A stretch of DNA of 64,000 nt from Nelumbo lutea (lineage: Eukaryota; Streptophyta; Magnoliopsida; Proteales; Nelumbonaceae), in the NCBI GenBank assembly GCA_022828595.1, contig JAKGHH010000003.1:21266934-21330933 (forward strand). Direction: 5' to 3'. The notes under the pieces are model-generated. The model did not search any database. It was not told the origin of the DNA and saw only the letters and a list, made by a program, of their open reading frames with translations. This document shows, one piece after another, positions 13,401 to 22,400 of this stretch. Both the position numbers and the translations under genes were made by a program. How positions within the stretch are numbered: the stretch's first letter is position 1; each line of letters opens with the position of its first letter.

Positions 13401-16400
13401 AAGTTCTCCTGAAGGGAAACAAGGACAAATCAAATTTGTTGGAAGACGACGAAGGTAAGTACAACACTATTGCTAATAATTCTTCCTCATGGATGACGTA
13501 GAAGCTTTTGAGGTTGGGAAATTTCCTAGGAATTTCGATGGAGGGGATGGAAGCTGAAACTGTCAAGTATTTGGAAAGGGTTGAACAAAGAGTGCCTACG
13601 GAGAGTGGAAAAATGGCGGAAAGAAAAGGAGGTACCATTACAAAGAGAAACAGAGAAATGATGAGACTTACGTGGGGATTGAACGATAAGGCAGGGAGAA
13701 GTGAAGGGGCAGCAAGGGGGTCTAAGAAGTTTTGAGGTGGGGGGTATCTGTTTTCAGACAAGTTTTTATGGAGTTAAAATCTTATCTTGGAACGTTAGAG
13801 GTTTGGAGGCGGGAAGGAGAAGGGTGGTGATGTGTGATTCCTTGCTCCAAGAAACAAAATTGGAGAATCTTGATGCTGCTGTTGTTCAGTGTATTTGGGG
13901 GGAAGGTCAGGTTAGGTGGAAGGCTTTGGCTGCTTCTGGGAGTGCCGGAGGTATTCTGAGTCTTTGGGATCCTGCATTTTGTAGCCTTGTTTCCAGCAGA
14001 ATTGGAAATTTCTCAATATCTTTAAGTTTAAAGTTACAGGACGGAAAAATTATTCAAGTTACAAATGTTTATGGACCAACAGTGTCAAATCTTAGGGTGG
14101 CTTTCTGGGAGGAGTTATCAGGTATGAGAGTCTCAGAATCATCCTTGGGTCATCGGCAGTGACTTTAATGCAACTATTATCGGTGGAAGAGAAAATTACA
14201 AGGGGTAGAAGAACTGGGTCGATGAATTTGTTTGCTGGCTTTATCAACAATATGGAGCTAATGGATGTTCCAATTCAGGATAACAGATTTACCTGGACTA
14301 ATAATCAAGCAAACCCGACAATGGTGAGGCTGGACAGATATTTGGTCTCCTCAAATTGGGATGGTTTCTTTCCTGATTTTAGGCAGATCATACTTCCTAG
14401 ACCGGTTTCTGACCACAGCCCTATTCAGCTTGTTTGTTGTCATCGTGAGACAATCAGTACTCCATTTAAATTTGAAAATGCATGGTTTGAGGAGGATAAG
14501 CCTATCCCCTTGATCATATCTGTGTGGAATGAATTTCAGGTGGAGGGTTCTAGTTCATTTATTTTGGCAAAAAAATTAAATGCCATTAAGGGAAAATTAA
14601 AAATTTGGAGTATGGAGAATAAAATGAAATTGGGTATTGAAAAGAAGGCCTTATTGAGCACCATTGTTGAGATTGATAGAGCTGAAGAGGTGGGTCCCTT
14701 GACTGAAGAATTGAGATTAAAAAGGTCTATTGCAAAAATCAAATATGATAAGATGGCTGTAGAGGAAGAGATGAAGTGGAGACAAAGAGCCAGAACCACT
14801 TGGCTAAAGGAGGGTGATAAAAATACGAAGTTTTTCCACAAAGTGGCAAATGCCCGTGTAAGGGTCTCTTCAATCAGCAAGCTGGTGTGGGAGGATAGGA
14901 GTGGAGAATCATGTTCTAAGATTAAATCAGTAGCCACCTCTTTCTATAAAAATCTTTATAAAGAGAGGTGGGCCCATAGGCCATTTCCCTCTGAGCTTCC
15001 TTTCAAGCAATTGAATGAAGAGCAGAAATTCTGGATTGAGAGACTCTTTACAGAAGAGGAAATAAAGGAAGCAATCAAGAAGTTAGAATGTGATAAATCG
15101 CCTGGTCTGGATGGGCTTTCAAACCTTTTTTATTTAAAATGCTGGGATATTGTGAAGAAAGACCTGTTGATGGTGTTCCAGGTGTTTCATTCAAATGCAA
15201 CACTGCAAAGAAGTTTGAATGCTGCATCTATCACTCTCATCCCAAAGATTGAGGGGGCTGTAAATATTAAGGATTTCAGACCCATCAGTCTCCTGCACAG
15301 TTTTTACATAATCTTGGCTAAAGTCTTGGCAGAAAGAATGAAAGGTGTGTTAGGCAGTGTTATTTCTTGCAACCAAAGTGCATTTGTTCCGGGCAGACAG
15401 ATGGTAGATTCAATTTGCATTGCCAATGAACTGCTAGAATCTAGAAGAAGAGAGGGAACTCCGGGTGTCATTTGTAAACTTGATATTGAGAAAGCTTATG
15501 ACCATGTTAACTGGCAATGTCTGGACTTGGTGTTGGGAAGATGAATTTTGGGCAGAAATGGAGAAACTGGATCAGAGTATGTGTTAAGACCCCAAAATTT
15601 TCTATCCTAATTAATGGCCAATCAATGGGATTTTTTGGTATCATGGAAATCCCAACTCTTTTTTGCAAGAAGGCTGCAGAGAATGGGCTTTGGGATGGCT
15701 TTGCAACCTCTCCAGGAAAGGAAAAAGTTAATGTCCTCCAGTTTGCAGATGATAACTTATGCTTTGTTGATGCTTCCCCAAGTCAGTTGGAGTTGGTGCT
15801 TGGAATTCTGAGTTGGTTTGAAGTGGTGTCTGGACTCAAGGTTAACTTGAATAAGAGTCAGATCATCCCTGTGGGTCTTGTTACAAACTTAGAAGAATGT
15901 GCAAAAGTGATGGCTTGCCAAATTGCCTATCTCCCAGTCAAGTATTTGGGGCTTCCTCTTGGGGCTAAATGCTCTTCCTCTGAGACTTGGGTTCCAGTTA
16001 TTGAGAGAATGGAGAGGAAATTGGCTTTTTGGAAAGCTAAATAACTTTCTTTTGGGGGTAGAGTGATTCTGATTAAGAGTACTCTCTCTAATCTTCCTAC
16101 TTATTTCCTCTCCCTATTCCCCATTCCAGTCAAAATAGCAAATAGATTGGAGCAAATCCAGAGGAACTTCTTATGGAGGGGATGGGAGGAGGAAAAGAAG
16201 ACCCACGTTGTAAATTGGGAGCAAGTGTGTCTCCCAAAGGAAGATGGTGGGCTGGGAATAAGGAATTTGAAGAAATTTAATTCTGCCATTTTTAGTAAAT
16301 GGTTATGGAGGTTTGCTAATAAAAGAAATGCATGGTGGAGAAATCTTATTGCGGAAAAATATGGAGTGGAATGGGGTGATTGGAGATCCAAGTGCCCTCT

Positions 16401-19400
16401 TTCAAGGGGGGCAAGGTCCATTTGGGCAGGTATTTTGAAGGTCCTTCCTATATTTGGGGAAGGGATTAGATTTAAGGTGGGAAATGGGGAGAGAATTAAA
16501 TTTTGGAAGGACTCTTGGTGCTCAGAAGTGTGTTTGAAAGAAGCTTTCCCTCTTCTGTATCAAATCTCTGTAAATCAGGAATCCTCTATAGCTGAGAACT
16601 TTAATGTATCAGGTAATTCCATTATTTGGAATCTGCTTTGTAGGAGGAGTCTCTTTGATTGGGAGGTTGAAGAGTATGCGGCTCTGCTGGGTTTACTTCA
16701 AAATCAGATGATTGATTTAAATCTGGAGGACGAGTGGAGCTGGAAATGGAAAGCTGATGGCTATTTTTCTGTTAAATCTATGTTTCTTAAGTTGGTCAGT
16801 CCAGGTTAAGTGAACTTTCCAGCCAGACAGATTTGGAATTCAACTAGTCCCTCAAATAAATTTTCTGGTTTGGACAATGGTTCTTGACAAGTGTCTGACC
16901 AGTGTTAATCTGGGGAGACGTGGCATTCAGATTCTGGATATTTCGTGTGGCTTGTGTTGAGCTCCTGCAGAATCTACCGAGCACCTGTGTATCCATTGCC
17001 CAATTTCTTATGTCTGGGGTCATTTCCTTAAGGCCTTGGAAGTTAGTTGGGTAATGCCAAATTCAGTGAAGGAGCTGCTGAACTGTTGGAAAATTGATGG
17101 TCTCAGCAAGAAAGGAAATTTGGTTTGGAACACCATTCCGGCAGCTGTACTTTGGGCTATTTGGACTGAGAGAAATAACAGAATTTTCCATGGCAAAACT
17201 AAAAGTCCAGATGAAATAGTGCAGAAAGCAGTGGGAAAGTTATTGTCTTGGGTGTCGGCAACGGAGGATTTTAAAAATCAGAATTTGCAGTTGTTGTTTT
17301 GTTCTCAGTCTTGGATGAGATTGTAATCTTAGGTGGTCCTCGGCAGCCTTTAATGGCCTGGGCTCTATTGTAATGTCTCTTTGATTGAATAAATTACCTT
17401 ACCTTTAAAAAAAAAAAGACAATAGATTTAGATAGAAATAATCTTTATTAGTTGCAAACATGCAGCTAAGAGGCATCTTTTGAGACCAAAGAAAGGTAGT
17501 GTTGAGCTACATGCAGCAGTGATCAAGTATATCCAAATATACTTAAGCACAGATTCTTTTATTTGCACATGCACTATTTCTATTTCTATTAATAGTCCAT
17601 TCATGTTGCACTTCATTTTCATCTTTGAAATAAAATCTTTATGGTGGCAGTCTCGTCAAAGTTGTATTATTCAGGGATATGTTTCTGAAGTTACTATTTC
17701 TTTTTTGGATTCAGCTTTTTCACAAATACACTTATTCTTCCAGCAATAAATGGTCCTACAGAAGGCCTCTTGCTGATTTATGTGTGCCATTTTTTTACAG
17801 CTATTGTTGGTATGTCCCCTAGCTTTCAATTTCAAGCTAACACACATTTCTGATATAATTTTAGAATCTATTTCAGTGATACTTTACTTTAGTGTGCAAT
17901 TCATTTTTTTCAGTATTGATATGATTCTAGTCTTTTCATTCACTTCTTTCAGGTGCTGAGTGGTGGGTTCAACACTTCGGGAAGTCTATGCCATTTTTGA
18001 GTTGGATACCGCTTGTTTATGGTAAATAATATTCAATTTAGCAGTTTCTTTTTAACGATAACATCCATAAATTACATAAAACTGCCTTGGAATTTTCCCC
18101 CCAGGAATTTTCTCTCTATATGCATATGCCAGAGGGATGAAATCCAGCATAATAAATCCATATAGGATTTTGCCTATGGCTTTCTCTTGGCAATATTTGA
18201 CTGGTCATTTGCATTTATAATATGATCTATCATCTTGATCATATTTTCTTCTACTATTACTATATTATTTTGCTCCGTAGAATCTAGGGTGCATTTTTCA
18301 AAATACTGATGATATTGAGTGGTAAACATCTTTCAATTATCATGTGTGCTAGCGGTGACTTCTGGTTCTTGGTTGCCTTTGGATCTTCTATATTTGCATC
18401 AATAGGGAGTATTTTTTACTGACTTTTCTATCAGAAGGCTTCTGAAATGTTCAAAACTTCAAATATGAGTTTGATTCTACTAGAAGGAATTCTAAAGTTT
18501 ATGTTAATTGAAGCTCTAGAAGCTACTAAAAGACAAGCTTGAAACACAATGTCAAAAATGTTTCTATGTTGGTTGGAATTAGAACTTTTATCTGATATAT
18601 TGTGCTATTCATTGGAATTTGTGGTGCTTTCAATTAAGCCACCATTAGTTACCAAGCATTAATCCAAACCTCATTCAAATGATCTGGACCATTGGTTCTG
18701 ACTTTTTTTATGGGTGGCCCACATTATTCCTAGATCTTTTGAAATATTGGATGATACATCCTTTTGTTTTTATGTCTCAATCTTCCCTCAAATATGTTTC
18801 TTATTTTGTCATTACCATTTGTTTCCCAGTTAATCTTCATGTTATTTCTTCATACAATCTGTGAATTGTGCTCTTTCCGTGCTGCCATTTCGTTTAAAAA
18901 TTTGACATTTCATTTTCCCATTGTCCTTGAATATCAGAAATTCCAACATACAGAGTTGTGTTATTTCTAATGACGGCTTTTGGTGTTATACCAACAGTTG
19001 TATTCAAGTAAGTACCAATTGGTTGTTTGTTTGTTATCTATTTTTCTCTTCTTATCTTTGGTATATATTTTCTAGCTTTGTTATATATGTTTATACCTGA
19101 TGGACTAGCTAATTTTCTTTACTTTGTGATACCTGATTTTTAATTCCACTGAATTGCCATATTTTACACAAGAAATTTTTATGGTTATGGATTATGATTC
19201 ATGTCCAGTGTGGATCAGATATATCTGAATATCCTTTGTGAAATGATAAATAGATATTAGGTTATTTATTCTTGAATTATGCAAACATTGTCTCTGAACA
19301 GTGGCTGTTATGGCACTTTTGTATTTCAATCTCATTACTCCATATATGTTGTTTGGCAGAGGTTGTTGGGCACTTACCTCATTTGTTATAATGCCTTTGT

Positions 19401-22400
19401 GCAGTGTCTACAATGTTTATAAGGTTGTTCAAGCAAAAAAAGGAAGCATGTTATTGGCATTAGCAATGGTAATACTGTTACTTTGAGAAATATGACCATT
19501 GGTTTCCTGGTTGCCTAATAAATTTCTGTTTCTTGCCACTTGCCAGCTTTACCCTTTTGCTGCCCTTCTAGGAGGAGTTCTAGCCTGGTATGATTCTAAT
19601 TTTTCTTAATCTATGCTACCTCCTTTTCTTTCCCTTCTAGCTTCACTTCCAAGAGATATATCTCTATTAATGAAAAACCTATTGTTGCAGGGATTATTTG
19701 TCTCCCTCTGATATCATGGGAAACTATCCACATCTAGTTATAGTGGGAACTGGACTTGCATTTGGATTTCTCATGGTAAGATATTCATGGTATAGTATGC
19801 ATATATAATCCTTGCAGGTTTGAGTTCAAAGGACTCTGAAATGGTTTATCTTGCAATGCAGAATTGAATCAGTTGACGTGGTGTGTTGTGGTTGGCTTTG
19901 TATTATGAGTAGAGATATAGACTATTCAGGCTTGAGTTCCAAGGGTTTCTAAACGTTTTTCCTATCTCTAATTTCACACTAACATGGGCTGGTTCATCTT
20001 GACTGGGTAACACATCAGATCTTGCACTGTAGGGCCTATTAGGATTGTCAATGTCTGAAATTTCTTATGAGTGCTTGTGTTGTGTGAAAGGAATTCTAGA
20101 ACTTTTAGGAGTAAGGACAAGTGGAATATATAATAGACCTCATAAAGACTAGGGTGGTCTGTTGGGTTTTAACTATGGAGGATTTCAAGGGAGTTCCCAT
20201 CTAAGAGGATGGTTCAAAATAGCTAGTTATGCTCCAAGAAGCCAACATACTCCTCACCATTGGATACCCTTGAAGTGGGATACACAACTGAATTTTGATG
20301 GGTATTGCTAAGGTAATCAGGTTTAGCAGGTATAGGTGGAGAAATAAGAAATAGAATTGGTTACATATTGATATTATTAAGCTACTTGGGGCCAACAGGA
20401 GGAGATTCTTTGAGGCTATTTCACCCTTCCAATTACAGCAACCTGGTTGTAGAAGGTAACTATCAAGTGGAAAATTCCTGGTTCATTTCTATAGCTTCAG
20501 GTCCATGGTCTCTTATAAGTATGATACTAGAAGCCCAGGCTTTAGTATCAAGCATGAACTACTTGTTCAACTGGACCCCAAGGCTAGCCAATAGCCTAGC
20601 TGATCCTTCAGCAAGAGGAAACACAAGATCTGAAGATTCTGAACTGGTTTGGGGGGCTCCAGGTCTAAGGATAGATTTATAACAAAGTGAAAATATAAAA
20701 AAGAGAGTCAACCTTGAGATGTGTTGTACTATTTCTCACTTATGTATTCATGGGAAGTGAGACCCTTTTATCGATGAAATCTTAAGAACTGTTATTAATC
20801 ACCCCCGGCCCCCAAAAAACACAAAGAAAATGAAAATGTCACATATTCAAGCCAGGCAGCACCAGAAGGGTGTCTTGGTGTAATTTTCAGGTTGATTTAT
20901 ATAACGCCAATGGACAGCTTAAATTGAGTTTCTTGGTTTGGTGTAGTTTTCAGCTTGCTTTATGTAGTTGTGGTTATGTATGATCAACTGTCTACACCTC
21001 ATAGGTTCATTTAGTCCTTTATGAGATGATGTCAGAGCTATTGTTCTCAGAGGTCAGAACTCACCAATTGTCTGAACAGGGTTGTTGACAACTTGAACTA
21101 GTTCCCGATACTCTCCTTCTTCCTGATGTTCCTTTTCTTCAAGCATTGTGAAATATTCCGTGTCTATAGTATTACCTCTTCCATGTAAAGCACTACAAAT
21201 TTCTTTATCTATTATTTATCTCTATAGTTTGCATATGGCTATGCTTGTTGGTGCAGTACAAATTAATAACATCTTATTGTCTTCTTTTAGTTAAATTAGA
21301 CGATCATCTAAGAAAAAAAAACATTATGTGTTGGCAGGGAAGGATGATCCTCTCTCACTTATGTGATGAACCCAAGGGCTTGAAAACTGGAATGTGCATG
21401 GTATGTTGCATTTTTCTGACTGATTTACTTCCAAAATCCTTAGTAGAATTCTATCCCATCTCATGGGTTGTGTTTTTGGACTCTAGATCCTCTATTTTGT
21501 TGCCTAAGGCACTTGTCTGCCTCCAATATGAGAGAGGGCCATGTTGCTCAAGCTCCTGGGACCAAAGGCAAGTGTACAATCTTGAACACGTGAAAATTTT
21601 GAAAGGGAAAATTTTAAACTAAACCACTTTGCCAATGGCCTCACTGCTTTGCATTGATTGCCATCATCTTGTTTCTATTATCTCCACCTGTGATTTTTTT
21701 TTTTTGAATCTATTACCTCCACCTGTGATTGGTTAAGATCAGAAAGGATGAAGGCCTGAAGGGGGTGTGGGCAACTGTGGAAGGAAACAAAGAAAGGTGG
21801 GGTAACTTTTGTGGGTTAGGATTTCAGTTTTTTTTAATTAAATATCCCTCTATTTTATTTTTTTTATAGGAACATTCTGTTAGTTGCCTGCTTGTGCACC
21901 TTTCATCTGATGAGTTTGGGTGAATTAGCGGCTTCTCATGACTCGTGATGACACAGAGAAGCCCTATAGGGAACTTCATAGAGTATCAGGACCTATGTTT
22001 CTTTAGGTCTGTTATTTTAGAAAATGTTGTGTACTAGCCTTCTATTTTATTTTGTATTTATTTTTGTTCTTTTTTTAATCAATAACTGTAACTTTCATTA
22101 ATTAAAGATGAGAAAAAGTGTACAAGTACAATTAGAGATAAAACAGCTCATCTCCAAATTCAAAATATTACAATTAAACCCAAACATTTGATTTCTCCCA
22201 ACCCTTGTTTTGCCAAAGCATCAGCCATGCTGTCTGCCATTCTTTGGATTCATTGAATTATACATCCATACCCCTAGTTATCCATTTAATCTTCTTTAAC
22301 TCATTTCTATACATCCAAAAATCACCCCCTTTATTTTGCAGTCATTTAACCACCAGTTGAGAATCCCCTTCTATTATCAGCTTATGCACATCTAACTCCT

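Larger units (their letters stand above)
11690..17417 (+). mobile_element. Near full-length L1-type LINE (5.7 kb), inactivated
   Basis: Contains ORF1 (about 12038-13219), ORF2 with endonuclease (13770-14420), reverse transcriptase (about 14750-16050) and zf-RVT (16840-17326), then a 3' UTR ending in poly-A (17406-17417). Several frameshifts and stops break both frames. The 5' end is an estimate and no target duplication was found; the right flank is GACAATAGATTTAG. There is no RNase H domain after zf-RVT, unlike the other LINE pieces here, so it belongs to a different lineage. Confidence 0.88.
409..17714 (+). other. 17.3 kb intron of the AAPT gene, filled with nested retrotransposons
   Basis: Donor GTAAGT at 409 and acceptor TTCAG before 17715 join codons CA and C into the His expected in plant AAPTs. 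Between them lie two antisense LINE pieces (665-3090), a sense LINE with a hAT MITE inside (3211-5396), another sense LINE 3' piece (5630-6420), a Copia element in a TA repeat (6500-10370) and a 5.7 kb sense LINE (11690-17417). No other host exon was seen. Confidence 0.9.

Noticed and set aside
19301..19486. A 61-codon plus frame that includes AAPT sequence
   Set aside because: Only 19405-19468 is exon. The upstream part is intron read through the acceptor site.
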